NCBI RefSeq assembly: GCF_016907275.1
Contig: NZ_JAFBBP010000001.1
Coordinates: 1,850,001 to 1,914,000, forward strand
Source: Micromonospora luteifusca
GTDB taxonomy: Bacteria; Actinomycetota; Actinomycetes; Mycobacteriales; Micromonosporaceae
DNA: 64,000 nt
Direction: 5' to 3'
Shown here: positions 1 through 8,498 of the stretch, piece after piece
Position numbering within the stretch: the stretch's first letter is position 1
Layout of the letters: every line of letters begins with the position of its first letter
Program-made: the position numbers and the translations under genes
The notes under the pieces: model-generated
Databases searched by the model: none
What the model saw: only the letters and a program-made list of their open reading frames with translations
What the model was told of the DNA's origin: nothing

Positions 1-36
1 CCCTGCCGCGCGGACCACCCCCGTCCCTTCCGTCGG

Positions 37-86
37 GATGACCGACACCAGATCGGCGACACGGGGGCATCCAGGCAGCGCGACAC
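37..86 (-). repeat. Half copy of a dispersed palindromic repeat (copy A)
   Basis: The reverse complement of this stretch closely matches the loop and right arm of the fuller copy at 423-498; shared blocks include CTGGATGCCCCC and TCGCCGATCTGGTGTCG. The other arm is absent or degraded, so this is a half element in inverted orientation. It lies just before the small gene that starts at 119. Confidence 0.6.
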
Positions 87-118
87 GCAGTCCGTCCCGA
101 CGTGCCAGAGTGTCAGAC

Positions 119-343
119 ATGGATGAGTCCGGGCCCGGCACGACGGTGTTCGCCGAGGAGTCGCTGCTCGGCCTTCTTCTGCCGTTCTGGCGGGTGGTGA
201 TCGGTGCGGTCGTGCTGGTCGTCCTGGTGCTCTCGGTGGGACGACTCGCCCGCCGGGGCAGGTCCCGGATGACCACCGCTCTGCTGGTCACCGCCGCGGC
301 CATCGCCGGGTTCGCAGTGATCGGCGTCCTGCTTGAGGGCTGA
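119..343 (+). CDS. Small membrane protein of unknown function
   Basis: This 74-residue protein has an acidic N-terminus and then two hydrophobic stretches (about residues 17-40 and 50-71) separated by a basic loop rich in Arg. It is predicted to be a two-segment inner membrane protein. The frame stays open upstream to 38, but that extension is Arg/Ser-rich and is encoded by the repeat fragment at 37-86, so the internal ATG at 119 is preferred. I do not recognise a family. Function is unknown. Confidence 0.5.
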   Translation: MDESGPGTTVFAEESLLGLLLPFWRVVIGAVVLVVLVLSVGRLARRGRSRMTTALLVTAAAIAGFAVIGVLLEG

Positions 344-422
344 GGCTCAGAGCCGGGGCGGTGTGGCCTGGGTGGCAGTCGAGGTCGGCGCAGGTATGCG
401 GCGTGGCGGTTGAGGTGGGTGG

Positions 423-498
423 GATCGTCACCAGGTCGCCGATGTGGGGGTGTCGCTCTGCCTGGATGCCCCCAACGTCGCCGATCTGGTGTCGATCA
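423..498 (+). repeat. Dispersed imperfect palindrome (copy B)
   Basis: Two arms of about 28 nt (423-450 and 470-498) are near-perfect reverse complements. The left begins GATCGTCACCAGGTCG and the right, reversed, GATCGACACCAGATCG; both end in GTGGGGG or GTTGGGGG at the loop. Related copies lie at 20668-20743 and 50884-50960, with a half copy at 37-86. It occupies the 344-556 gap between the small membrane gene and the 3' end of the nitrilase gene. The rest of the gap holds only a short (GGGCC)n run. Confidence 0.75.
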
Positions 499-556
499 TG
501 GCCCCCGGGCCGGGCCGGGCCGGGCCGGCCGAGCCGAGCACCTCCGTAGCTGAGGC

Positions 557-1354
557 TCAGAGCCGCCGGTTGGCCAGGCTGGGCAATTCGGCCCGGATGG
601 TGGAGAGTCGGTCGAGGTCCAGGTCGACGATGGACACACCCGGGCCGTCCGGCAACTGGGTGAGGACCGTCCCCCACGGGTCGACCACCATGCTGCGTCC
701 GAAGCAGGTACGGCCCGGATCGTGGTCACCGGTCTGGCCAGCTGCCGCCACGAAGCACTGGTTCTCGATCGCCCGGGCCCGGAGCAGGACCTCCCAGTGG
801 TCCCGGCCGGTGTGCATCATGAATGCCGCTGGCACCACCAGCAGTTGTGCGCCACCATCGGTGGCGAGCAGTCGGTACAGCTCCGGGAAGCGCAGGTCGT
901 AGCAGATCGACAGGCCGACCCGCAGACCCTCGATGTCCACCACCACCGGTTGCACCCCGGGGGCGACACTCGCCGACTCCCGGTAGGAGACCCGGCCGGG
1001 GATCTCCACGTCGTACAGATGGATCTTGCGGTAGCTCGCGGCCAGACTGCCGGAGCGGTCGAAGACCAGCGACGTGTTCCAGGTGTGCTCCGGGTCCGGG
1101 CCGGCCTCGTGGAAGGAGCCGGCCACCAGCCAGATCCCGAGCCGTCGGGCGATCCCGGCGAAGAAACTGCCGACGTCCCCATCCACCGGCTCCGGCTCCG
1201 GCAAGCCGGCGGCGGGGCCGAGGTAGTCGACGTACTCCGGCAAAACCGCCAGGTCCGCGCCGCCGGCGGCGGCGCGTTCCAGCAGGACCTCCGCGGCGGC
1301 CAGATTGGCCTTGCGGTCGTCTCGGGCGTTCAGCTGGCAGACGGCGACGCGCAT
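557..1354 (-). CDS. Carbon-nitrogen hydrolase (nitrilase superfamily)
   Basis: This 265-residue protein has the length and triad of single-domain nitrilase-superfamily amidases. Glu40 sits in LPEY, Lys110 in YRKIHLYD and Cys151 in SICYDLRFPELY. The conserved RKIHLYDV segment and the FPELYR motif resemble the Nit/omega-amidase branch, which hydrolyses deaminated glutathione or alpha-keto-omega-amides. It is probably cytosolic, as no signal peptide is present. The substrate cannot be fixed from sequence. It is followed on the same strand by repeat copy B and preceded by an EamA transporter gene, 55 nt away. Confidence 0.85.
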   Translation of the reverse strand: MRVAVCQLNARDDRKANLAAAEVLLERAAAGGADLAVLPEYVDYLGPAAGLPEPEPVDGDVGSFFAGIARRLGIWLVAGSFHEAGPDPEHTWNTSLVFDRSGSLAASYRKIHLYDVEIPGRVSYRESASVAPGVQPVVVDIEGLRVGLSICYDLRFPELYRLLATDGGAQLLVVPAAFMMHTGRDHWEVLLRARAIENQCFVAAAGQTGDHDPGRTCFGRSMVVDPWGTVLTQLPDGPGVSIVDLDLDRLSTIRAELPSLANRRL

Positions 1355-1409
1355 GAGGACAGGGTACGACCGCAGCGGCAGCTCGGACAGCGTCAGACGC
1401 TGGCCTGAA

Positions 1410-2243
1410 TCACAGGCTGGCCAGCACCAGGGCCCCGGCGGCGAAGCCGAGCCCGGCGACCTGAACCGCGCGCAGCCGCTCCCGGTCGACCGCCAACGCC
1501 AGCAGTACGGTGCTGCCCGGGTAGAGCGCGGCGACTGCCGCGACGATGCTGAGGTGGCCGCGGGCGGCAGCGGCCAGGAAGAGCGCGTTGGCGGCGCTGT
1601 CGAGCAGGCCGGCGACCGCCGCCCAGCCGATCACCCGTCGCCCCAGGCGCAACCGCACACCGGTGCCGACGGCCAGCGCGAGGCCGAACGCGATCGAGCT
1701 GGCCCGCACCGCCGCCACGGGCCACATTCCGGCGCTCTCGTCGGCCTGGCCGAGGAGGGTGTAGAAGACGCCGAACAGTGCCCCGGCGGCGAGGGCGAGC
1801 CCGACCAGTTGTGCCGGGACGACCCGGCGGCCGCCGCCCTCCCCCAGGCTGACCAGGGCGATCGCCAGCACGGCGAGGCCGGCGCCGGTGAGCGCCAGGG
1901 CACCCGGGAAGGAGGCGGTGAACAGGCCGGCGATGATCGGCACCACTGCGGCGGTGATCGCGGTGACCGGCGCCACCACGGCCATCATCCCGGTGGCGAG
2001 GGCGCGGTAGAGCAGCATGACACCGCCCGCGCCGGCCACCCCGGCGAGCAGTCCCCAGCCGATGTCACCGGCGTTCGGGGTGCCGGGCACAACCAGCACC
2101 AGGACGACCAGCAGCGGGACGCTCAGCAGCTGGGAGATCACGGTTACGGCGATCGGGTCGGCGTGCCGGGACGCCTTGCCGCCGGAGAAGTCGGCGGTGC
2201 CGAACGCGACGGCGGCCAGTGCAGCCAGGACAATGGGTAGCAT
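1410..2243 (-). CDS. DMT superfamily (EamA) transporter
   Basis: This 277-residue protein is almost entirely hydrophobic, with about ten membrane segments arranged as two EamA-type halves. The N-terminus (TADFSGGKASR) and the Gly/Ala-rich helices fit drug/metabolite transporter family exporters. It is divergent from an XRE-cupin regulator gene; the two start codons are only about 20-40 nt apart. That arrangement suggests the regulator controls this exporter. The substrate is unknown. Confidence 0.85.
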   Translation of the reverse strand: MLPIVLAALAAVAFGTADFSGGKASRHADPIAVTVISQLLSVPLLVVLVLVVPGTPNAGDIGWGLLAGVAGAGGVMLLYRALATGMMAVVAPVTAITAAVVPIIAGLFTASFPGALALTGAGLAVLAIALVSLGEGGGRRVVPAQLVGLALAAGALFGVFYTLLGQADESAGMWPVAAVRASSIAFGLALAVGTGVRLRLGRRVIGWAAVAGLLDSAANALFLAAAARGHLSIVAAVAALYPGSTVLLALAVDRERLRAVQVAGLGFAAGALVLASL

Positions 2244-2284
2244 GAATCAGTCGTACCATAATAGTGACCGTGAAGGATAGTTTG
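2244..2284. promoter_or_regulatory. Divergent promoter region between exporter and XRE-cupin genes
   Basis: The very short gap contains CATAAT at 2257-2262, a plausible -10 element for the rightward gene. AAGGA at 2273-2277 stands 7 nt before the ATG at 2285. The gap is so short that a regulator bound here would affect both genes. No obvious perfect operator palindrome is visible. Confidence 0.35.
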
Positions 2285-2911
2285 ATGACCGAGTTCGGGG
2301 CCGATCGGGCCAGCGCGGTAACCGCCGCGGTGGCCCAGCAGGTACGTGACCTACGGGCCGCCCGAGGCTGGTCCTTCGAGGAGTTGGCCGGCCGGTCCGG
2401 GGTGAGCAAGGGGTCGCTCGTGCAGATCGAGGGCGCGCGCACCAACCCGAGCGTCGGCACGCTGTGCCGGGTCGCCGACGCGTTCGGCGTCAACATCGCC
2501 CAACTGCTGGAGCCGGCCGAGGCGCGAGCCGTGAAGATCACCTCAGCCGCCGAGGCGCCCGTGCTCTGGCAGGGCGAGCACGGCGGTACGGCCCAACTGC
2601 TGAGTGGATTGGCCGAGCCGGACCTCGTCGAGCTCTGGGACTGGCGGCTCGCGCCCGGAGAGGTGCACCGGTCCCTCGACCATCCGCGCGGCACCCGCGA
2701 GGTGCTGCACATCCTCGCCGGCACGGTGATTGTCCGGGTCGACGGGCAGGACCACCCCGTCCACGCCGGCGAGACCATCGAGATCCACGCCGACCGAGAG
2801 CACGGCTACCGCAACGACAGCGACGAGCCGGCCCGACTGATGATGGTGGTCGTCACCCCGTCGGGCGAATGGGACCGCCGAACGCGATCACGCCGGCCGC
2901 GTCAGGAGTGA
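2285..2911 (+). CDS. XRE-family transcriptional regulator with C-terminal cupin domain
   Basis: The N-terminal part (about residues 15-75) is a helix-turn-helix with RAARGWSFEELAGRSGVSKG followed by IEGARTNPSVGTLCRVADAF, typical of XRE/Cro proteins. The C-terminal half is a small cupin: HILAGTVIVRVDG, then HAGETIEIHAD with a histidine-rich pocket. Such HTH-cupin regulators usually sense a small ligand and control a neighbouring transporter or catabolic gene; here a divergent EamA exporter is next door. The ATG at 2285 is preferred because AAGGA precedes it; an in-frame GTG at 2264 is the alternative. Confidence 0.85.
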   Translation: MTEFGADRASAVTAAVAQQVRDLRAARGWSFEELAGRSGVSKGSLVQIEGARTNPSVGTLCRVADAFGVNIAQLLEPAEARAVKITSAAEAPVLWQGEHGGTAQLLSGLAEPDLVELWDWRLAPGEVHRSLDHPRGTREVLHILAGTVIVRVDGQDHPVHAGETIEIHADREHGYRNDSDEPARLMMVVVTPSGEWDRRTRSRRPRQE

Positions 2912-2935
2912 GCGGCCGGCGTGACGTGGGGAGGA

Positions 2936-4231
2936 TCAGGCCGACTTCTCCTCGCGGTCCCGCCGGGCCCGACGCCCGGTGAACTCGCGCGGAACGATCG
3001 TCGGATTGACGTTTTCCAGGACCACCTCACGGGTGATCAACACCCGGGCGGCGTCGGGGTTGCTCGGCACCTCGAACATCGCGGAGAGCAGGACCTCCTC
3101 GATGATGGCCCGCAGGCCACGCGCACCCGTGCCCCGCAGCATCGCCTGGTCGGCAATCGCCTCCAGCGCCGGCTCGTCGAACTCGAGCTCGACCCCGTCC
3201 AGCTCGAACAGACGCTGATATTGACGGACCAGGGCGTTGCGCGGCTCGGTGAGGATCCGCACCAGGGCGCTGCGGTCCAGGCTGCGCACGTTGGTGATCA
3301 CCGGCAGCCGGCCCACGAACTCGGGGATCAGCCCGAACTTGAGCATGTCTTCCGGCATGACCTGACTGAAGATGTCATCGGTCGACCGCTCGGAAACCGA
3401 CCGGAGTCGGGCACCGAAGCCAGTGCCGCCCTGCCCGGTGCGGGACTCGATGATCTGATCGAGACCGGCGAAGGCGCCACCACAGATGAACAGCACGTTG
3501 GTGGTGTCGATCTGGATGAACTCCTGGTGCGGGTGCTTGCGACCGCCCTGCGGGGGCACGTTGGCGACCGTGCCCTCGAGCATCTTGAGCAGAGCCTGCT
3601 GCACGCCCTCACCGGAGACGTCCCGCGTGATCGACGGATTCTCCGACTTACGGGCGATCTTGTCGACCTCGTCGATGTAGATGATGCCGGTCTCGGCGCG
3701 CTTGATGTCGTAGTCGGCGGCCTGGATCAGCTTGAGGAGGATGTTTTCCACGTCCTCGCCGACGTAGCCCGCCTCGGTCAGTGCCGTGGCGTCGGCGATG
3801 GCGAACGGGACGTTCAACATCCGGGCGAGGGTCTGCGCCAGGTGGGTCTTGCCGCACCCCGTCGGACCGAGCAGCAGGATGTTGGACTTGGCCAGCTCGA
3901 CGGCATCACTGCCGGAGCCGGGCGCGTTGGCCGCCTCGGCCTGGATCCGCTTGTAGTGGTTGTAGACCGCGACCGCGAGCGCCTTCTTGGCCTGGTCCTG
4001 ACCCACCACGTAGTTGTCGAGGAACTGGCAGATCTCCATCGGCTTGGGAAGCTCTTCCCACTTCACCTCGCCGGACTCGGCCAACTCCTCCTCGATGATC
4101 TCGTTACAGAGATCGATGCACTCGTCGCAGATATAGACCCCTGGGCCCGCGATGAGCTTCTTGACCTGCTTCTGCGACTTGCCGCAGAAGGAGCATTTCA
4201 GTAGGTCGCCGCCGTCACCGATCCGTGCCAC
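2936..4231 (-). CDS. clpX: ATP-dependent Clp protease ATP-binding subunit ClpX
   Basis: ClpX is the AAA+ unfoldase that feeds substrates to ClpP. This 431-residue protein has the N-terminal C4 zinc-binding domain (Cys13, Cys16, Cys35, Cys38). It also has Walker A GPTGCGKT at 122-129, the pore loop GYVGED at 155-160, Walker B IIYIDEVD near 183-190, the RKH loop GGRKHPHQ, and a sensor region. It is full length. It lies downstream of clpP1-clpP2 on the same strand, but a hairpin at 4390-4429 separates it, so it likely has its own promoter within 4232-4389. Confidence 0.98.
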   Translation of the reverse strand: MARIGDGGDLLKCSFCGKSQKQVKKLIAGPGVYICDECIDLCNEIIEEELAESGEVKWEELPKPMEICQFLDNYVVGQDQAKKALAVAVYNHYKRIQAEAANAPGSGSDAVELAKSNILLLGPTGCGKTHLAQTLARMLNVPFAIADATALTEAGYVGEDVENILLKLIQAADYDIKRAETGIIYIDEVDKIARKSENPSITRDVSGEGVQQALLKMLEGTVANVPPQGGRKHPHQEFIQIDTTNVLFICGGAFAGLDQIIESRTGQGGTGFGARLRSVSERSTDDIFSQVMPEDMLKFGLIPEFVGRLPVITNVRSLDRSALVRILTEPRNALVRQYQRLFELDGVELEFDEPALEAIADQAMLRGTGARGLRAIIEEVLLSAMFEVPSNPDAARVLITREVVLENVNPTIVPREFTGRRARRDREEKSA

Positions 4232-4389
4232 CTACGTTCTCCCTGCACTCATCGGCCGGAGACCCGGCCCTGACCTGCGGACGCTGCGCGCCGCCCGGCT
4301 TGGTTCACCCCGCCGGCCCAACCGGCGAAGCGGTACGGACCCGACGTTACCCGCTGGCGGGGCATTCTCCGACCCCCAAAACGGGTGTG

Positions 4390-4429
4390 TCAGAGGTCGG
4401 CCGGGAACGATGCCCCGGCCAACCTCTGA
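4390..4429 (-). terminator. Hairpin downstream of clpP2
   Basis: TCAGAGGTCGGCCGGG pairs with CCCCGGCCAACCTCTGA across a 7-nt loop with one mismatch. On the minus strand it lies just past the clpP2 stop and is followed by a short T run (CGTTTTGGG). It probably terminates the clpP1-clpP2 transcript before clpX. Confidence 0.7.
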
Positions 4430-4440
4430 CCCGGTACTGC

Positions 4441-5103
4441 TCAGCTGGCGGAGTGGGTCGCCAGCAAACCCTTCTTGCGGCTGGTCAGGATCGTGTCGAC
4501 CAGCCCGTACTCCTTGGACTCCTCGGCCGTCATGATCTTGTCACGGTCGATGTCCTTGCGAACCTGCTCGATCGGGCGGTTGCAGTGGCGGGACAGCATG
4601 TCCTCCAGCTGCGTACGCATCCGCAGGATCTCCCGGGCCTGGATCTCGATGTCCGAGCCCTGCCCGTAGCCGCCCTCGGTGGCCGGCTGGTGGATGATGA
4701 TCCGCGAGTTCGGAAGAGCCATCCGCTTACCCGCGGTGCCCGCCGACAGCAGCACCGCCGCCGCGCTGGCGGCCTGCCCGAGGCAGACGGTCTGGATGTC
4801 CGGACGGACGTACTGCATGGTGTCGTAGATCGCCGTCATCGCGGTGAACGAGCCACCCGGCGAGTTGATGTACATGATGATGTCGCGGTCCGGATCGGTG
4901 CCCTCGAGCGTCAGCAGCTGGGCCATCACGTCGTTGGCCGACGCGTCGTCCACCTGGACGCCGAGGAAGATGATCCGGTCCTCGAAGAGCTTGTTGTACG
5001 GGTTCGACTCCTTGACCCCGTACGACGTGCGCTCGACGAACGACGGCAGCACGTAACGGTTGTGCACGGCCGCGAACTGGGGCGGCAGGCTCAGATCGGT
5101 CAT
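4441..5103 (-). CDS. clpP2: ATP-dependent Clp protease proteolytic subunit ClpP2
   Basis: This 220-residue serine protease subunit shows the ClpP triad: Ser113 in GQAASAAA, His138 in IIIHQP and Asp184 in RKDIDRDK. The longer N-terminus (PPQFAAVHNRYVLPSF) is typical of actinobacterial ClpP2, which forms a mixed ClpP1-ClpP2 tetradecamer and docks ClpX or ClpC. The start lies 10 nt after the clpP1 stop, so the two are co-transcribed and probably co-translated. Confidence 0.96.
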   Translation of the reverse strand: MTDLSLPPQFAAVHNRYVLPSFVERTSYGVKESNPYNKLFEDRIIFLGVQVDDASANDVMAQLLTLEGTDPDRDIIMYINSPGGSFTAMTAIYDTMQYVRPDIQTVCLGQAASAAAVLLSAGTAGKRMALPNSRIIIHQPATEGGYGQGSDIEIQAREILRMRTQLEDMLSRHCNRPIEQVRKDIDRDKIMTAEESKEYGLVDTILTSRKKGLLATHSAS

Positions 5104-5113
5104 CGTCAGCTCC

Positions 5114-5755
5114 TCAGCTCAGGGTCCCGGCGCCATCCGGAACCTGAGCGGCCCCGATGATCACCTTGTCGATGAAGCCGTAGTCCATGGCCTCCTGGGC
5201 GGTGAACCAACGGTCCCGGTCCGAGTCCGCCTCGATCTGCGACTGGTCTTGGCCGGTGTGGTGCGCGACCCGCTCCTGGAACATCCGCTTCGTGTAGAGC
5301 ATCTGCTCCGCCTGGATGGCGATGTCGGACGCCGTGCCGCCCAGACCACCGGACGGCTGGTGCATCATGATCCGGGCGTGGGGCAGGGCGTACCGCTTGC
5401 CCTTGGTGCCCGCGCAAAGCAGCAGCTGGCCCATCGAGGCCGCCATGCCCATCGCCACGGTCGACACGTCGTTGTCGATGAACTGCATGGTGTCGTAGAT
5501 CGCCATGCCGGAGTAGACCGAGCCACCCGGCGAGTTGATCCACAGGTTGATGTCGCGGTCCGGGTCCTCCGCGGCGAGCAGCAGCAGCTGCGCGCAGATG
5601 CGGTTGGCGACCTGGTCGGTCACCTCACTGCCCAGGAAGATGATGCGTTCCTTGAGCAACCGGTTGTAGACCGAGTCGTCGAGGTTGCCAATGGAGTCGC
5701 CACCGCGCGCGTCAATCGCCCGGAGCGACTTCTTGGGGATGTGCATGTCGGTCAT
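5114..5755 (-). CDS. clpP1: ATP-dependent Clp protease proteolytic subunit ClpP1
   Basis: This 213-residue ClpP paralogue has Ser107 in MGMAASMGQ, His132 in RIMMHQP and Asp177 in EADSDRDR, with the conserved [11 protein letters not shown] oxyanion region. It is the first gene of the clpP1-clpP2 pair and pairs with ClpP2 in a heteromeric protease that is essential in mycobacteria. A ClgR-like box lies about 80 bp upstream (5832-5849), which fits stress-induced expression. Confidence 0.96.
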   Translation of the reverse strand: MTDMHIPKKSLRAIDARGGDSIGNLDDSVYNRLLKERIIFLGSEVTDQVANRICAQLLLLAAEDPDRDINLWINSPGGSVYSGMAIYDTMQFIDNDVSTVAMGMAASMGQLLLCAGTKGKRYALPHARIMMHQPSGGLGGTASDIAIQAEQMLYTKRMFQERVAHHTGQDQSQIEADSDRDRWFTAQEAMDYGFIDKVIIGAAQVPDGAGTLS

Positions 5756-5831
5756 GGCAGCCCTTCGCTCTCCGTACCGTCTTTCCCGACACTAACCGCT
5801 GTGCGGGGCGGCAGAGTCCCGGTCGGGGCAC

Positions 5832-5849
5832 TGTTCGCTCTCAGCGCAG
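5832..5849 (-). promoter_or_regulatory. Candidate ClgR operator upstream of clpP1
   Basis: The sequence TGTTCGCTCTCAGCGCAG matches 16 of 18 positions of the published ClgR consensus WNNWCGCYNANRGCGWWS, recalled from memory. It is an imperfect palindrome with half-sites TTCGCT and AGCGCA. It lies 77-94 bp upstream of the clpP1 ATG, a sensible activator position. ClgR is the known activator of clpP1P2 in several actinobacteria; binding here is inferred. Confidence 0.4.
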
Positions 5850-5949
5850 CTGTGTCGGGGGCACCCGCGGCGCGGGCTTCCGGGCGTACCCCGGAAAGGA
5901 TTCGGCCGCCGCCCACCGCACAGCGGCGGACGGCGGCCGCACCCGACGA

Positions 5950-7296
5950 TCAGTGGTCGTGGTTGTGCTCCGCCTCGTTGGCGGCGCGCAGCGCGTCGAG
6001 GGTGACCTCGTTGCCGGCCGAGTCCTTGATCGTGATGCGCTCCATGACGGCTGCGAGCGCCTTGCCCCGCCGCACGTCGCCGAAGACCGCAGCGGCTGCG
6101 CCGGAGCGCACCAGCTGGTCGTAGTACTGCTGAGGGGCCATCCCGGCGCGCTGCGCCCGGTGCACGATCTCGTGCCCGAACTCGTCGTCGGAGACCTGCA
6201 CGTCCTCCGCGTCGGCCAGAGTGTCCAGCAGGAGCTGAACCTTGACACCCTCGGTCGCCGCCTCGGTCAGCTCGGCGTCGATCTGCTCCTCGGTCTTCTC
6301 CTCGGCCGCGAGGTATTCCTCCATCGAAGCGCCGATGCGCTCCAACTGGTCGACCATCGCCTGCTTACGGCTGGCGACCTCCTCGCGGACAACACCCTCC
6401 GGCGCCGGGATCTCGGCGGCCTCGACGAGCTGGGAGAGCGCCTTGTCGCGGGCGGCGTAGATCTGCTCGACCTGCTTGCCCTGGGTGACCCGCGCCCGCA
6501 GGTCGCCGCGCAGCTCTTCGATCGTGTCGAACTCACTCGCCATCTGGGCGAACTCGTCGTTCAGCTCCGGCAGCTCCTTCTCCTTGACCGTGCGCACGGT
6601 CACCGCCACCTCGGCGTCCCGACCGGCGAAGTCGCCGCCGACCAGCTGGGTGGTGAAGGTGGTGTCCTCGCCGGCGGCGAGACCGACCACGGCCTCGTCG
6701 AGGCCCGGCAGCAGCTGCTTGCTGCCCACCTCGTGGGAGATGTTGCTCGCCTGGCCGCCCGGCACGTCCTCGCCGTCGACGGTGGCGTTCAGGTCGATCT
6801 GGACGTAGTCACCCTCGGCGGCGGCCCGCTCGACGGTCTTCAGAGTCGCGAAACGCTCCCGCAGGTTCTTCACCTGCTCGTCGATCTCGCTCTCGTCGAT
6901 CTGCAGCTCGTCGACGGTCACCTCGATGGTGGACGCGTCCGGGATGGTGATCTCCGGACGAACGTCGACCTCAGCGGTGAAGTTCAGCGAGTCACCGTCG
7001 TTGAACTCGGTGATCTCGACCTCGGGACGCCCCAGCGTCTTCAGGTCGTGCTCGCGCACCGCGGCGAGGATGTTCTCCGGGATAGCCTCCTGGACCGCCT
7101 CGTTGAGGACGGTGCCGCGGCCCACCCGCTGGTCGATCACCGCGGTCGGCACCTTGCCCCGGCGGAAGCCCGGAACCTGGACCTGCGAACCGATCTCCCG
7201 GTACGCCTTCTTGAGGCTCGGCTCGAGCTCGACGAACGGCACCTCGATGGCGAGCCGCACGCGCGTCGGGCTCAGAGTCTCGACGGTGCTCTTCAC
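5950..7296 (-). CDS. tig: Trigger factor, ribosome-associated chaperone
   Basis: Trigger factor binds near the ribosomal exit tunnel and shields nascent chains. The 448-residue protein has the ribosome-binding signature GFRRGK at 43-48, an FKBP-like PPIase domain in the middle (about 150-240) and a long helical C-terminal domain. It ends in an acidic/His tail (AEHNHDH). Its position upstream of clpP1-clpP2-clpX on the same strand is the usual bacterial arrangement. A 194-bp gap with the ClgR-like box separates it from clpP1, so clpP1P2 can be regulated independently. Confidence 0.97.
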   Translation of the reverse strand: MKSTVETLSPTRVRLAIEVPFVELEPSLKKAYREIGSQVQVPGFRRGKVPTAVIDQRVGRGTVLNEAVQEAIPENILAAVREHDLKTLGRPEVEITEFNDGDSLNFTAEVDVRPEITIPDASTIEVTVDELQIDESEIDEQVKNLRERFATLKTVERAAAEGDYVQIDLNATVDGEDVPGGQASNISHEVGSKQLLPGLDEAVVGLAAGEDTTFTTQLVGGDFAGRDAEVAVTVRTVKEKELPELNDEFAQMASEFDTIEELRGDLRARVTQGKQVEQIYAARDKALSQLVEAAEIPAPEGVVREEVASRKQAMVDQLERIGASMEEYLAAEEKTEEQIDAELTEAATEGVKVQLLLDTLADAEDVQVSDDEFGHEIVHRAQRAGMAPQQYYDQLVRSGAAAAVFGDVRRGKALAAVMERITIKDSAGNEVTLDALRAANEAEHNHDH

Positions 7297-7434
7297 AGGC
7301 GTACTCCTTGACGGATCTCAGTTGAGTCTGGGCGTGATTCAGCCCATCGAGTGTAGGTGAGCCGGCCTGACGCACCGGCAGCGCCCGGGGACCGCACTGG
7401 GCGGCACCCGGGGCGGATCGGCCGCGGACGACAG

Positions 7435-7508
7435 TCGGGGTGGCGGGATTTGAACCCACGGCCCCTCGCTCCCAAAGCGAGTGCGCTACCAAGCTGCGCC
7501 ACACCCCG
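7435..7508 (-). tRNA. tRNA-Pro (anticodon TGG)
   Basis: On the minus strand the 74-nt sequence starts CGGGGTGTGGCGCAGC and folds into a complete cloverleaf. The acceptor CGGGGTG pairs with the 3' CACCCCG. The anticodon stem CTCGC/GCGAG encloses loop TTTGGGA with anticodon TGG. The T arm carries GGTTCAAATCC and the discriminator base is A. CCA is not encoded. Confidence 0.95.
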
Positions 7509-7691
7509 TGGCGACGAGCAGTCTATGCCGTCGGCGCGACTCAGGCGGGGCCGGGGCACCCCCCACCCGGACATATACCCCTGAAAGCATTCTTACCGCC
7601 CACCTGGGCTCGCCGCCGCCGTACCGCCCGCCGCCCGCGCCTCAGCCGGGGCCCGCCCCCGGCCCGGCTCGGCCACCGGCCCGGCGCGGCC

Positions 7692-7780
7692 ACCCCCAAG
7701 ATCCCCGCAACATCGGGGAAAGTGCTGCTTCCCGGCGGGTCGAGGCCGCAACATCCCCGATGCTGTGCGGATCCTGGGGC
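7692..7780. repeat. Imperfect palindromic element in the tRNA spacer
   Basis: Left arm 7700-7728 (GATCCCCGCAACATCGGGGA...) and right arm 7745-7773 (reversed: GATCCGCACAGCATCGGGGA...) are imperfect inverted copies with a roughly 16-nt loop. They are flanked by CCCCCAA and CTGGGG, which also pair. The 7509-7857 gap between the two tRNA genes is otherwise without a recognisable gene. The element is unrelated in sequence to repeat copies A-D. Confidence 0.5.
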
Positions 7781-7857
7781 CGCGACGGTGGTGCGGCTGC
7801 GCGGTCGGCATCGCGATTGGGTACGCTGTTAGCGCGTCCCGCAGCGGCGGGGTGCAC

Positions 7858-7931
7858 GCGGGCGTAGCTCAATGGTAGAGCTTCAGTCTTCCAAACTGAC
7901 TACGCGAGTTCGATTCTCGTCGCCCGCTCCA
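7858..7931 (+). tRNA. tRNA-Gly (anticodon TCC)
   Basis: The 74-nt gene starts GCGGGCGTAGCTCAATGG and its acceptor pairs with CGCCCGC at 7921-7927. The anticodon stem TCAGT/ACTGA encloses loop CTTCCAA with anticodon TCC. The T arm contains GTTCGATTC. The 3' CCA is encoded at 7929-7931. It is divergent from the tRNA-Pro gene. Confidence 0.96.
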
Positions 7932-8015
7932 ACGGCTCCGGCCCAGGTCAGAGGCCACGTCCCCAGATCCCGGGCCGGTCGACCACTTCCCCCGCTCTGA
8001 TCTTGGCGGCCCTCC

Positions 8016-8402
8016 ATGGGTCACAGCTCACGCCTGCGGTTGCCCGGCTGGACGATCATCACGGCTGTGGCAGACGACGAGTTCAGTAGCCGTGGTGGCG
8101 TGGCCTACGTCGACCCGGGAGTGAAGGCGTGGGGTCAGGGCTTCGCGAGCCACAAGAACGCGACGTGGCCATTCGCCCGGCTCCGCGTCGACGCAGAGCG
8201 CATCCTGATCACCTCGCCGTTCGGGACGGTCACGGTGACGCGAACCAACCTGGTCGCCATCACGCACTTTCGCGGGATGCCTGTGCTGGCCGACGGCGGG
8301 CGATTCGCGACGAACGATCACGAGGACGCGGTGATCTTCTGGGCGTTGCGCGGGAAGAAGGTCCGCAACGAGCTGCTGCGACGGGGCTGGAAGGTCCGGT
8401 AG
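8016..8402 (+). CDS. Conserved hypothetical protein
   Basis: This 128-residue protein has no signal peptide or clear membrane segment. It is rich in short beta-strand-like stretches (ILITSPFGTVTVTRTNLVAITHF) and ends in a basic tail. The pattern of alternating strands could be a small PH-like or sensor fold, but I do not recognise the family. The start at 8016 is uncertain: an in-frame GTG at 8067 also fits, and neither has a strong ribosome binding site. Confidence 0.55.
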   Translation: MGHSSRLRLPGWTIITAVADDEFSSRGGVAYVDPGVKAWGQGFASHKNATWPFARLRVDAERILITSPFGTVTVTRTNLVAITHFRGMPVLADGGRFATNDHEDAVIFWALRGKKVRNELLRRGWKVR

Positions 8403-8498
8403 GCGCATTCGGCCCGTCCGTGCAGGAAGCTGCCGGCGTGGGCTCGGCGCCACCGCCGAGCAGCTTCGCGGTCGCCTACGGCGAGCACCTCGAACGTG

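Noticed and set aside
722..1408. Plus-strand frame opposite the nitrilase gene
   Set aside because: It has no conserved motif and mirrors the strong minus-strand coding sequence with its intact catalytic triad.
7435..7931. tRNA-associated genomic island insertion
   Set aside because: Both tRNAs are intact, there is no integrase gene nearby and no duplicated 3' tRNA end in the window.
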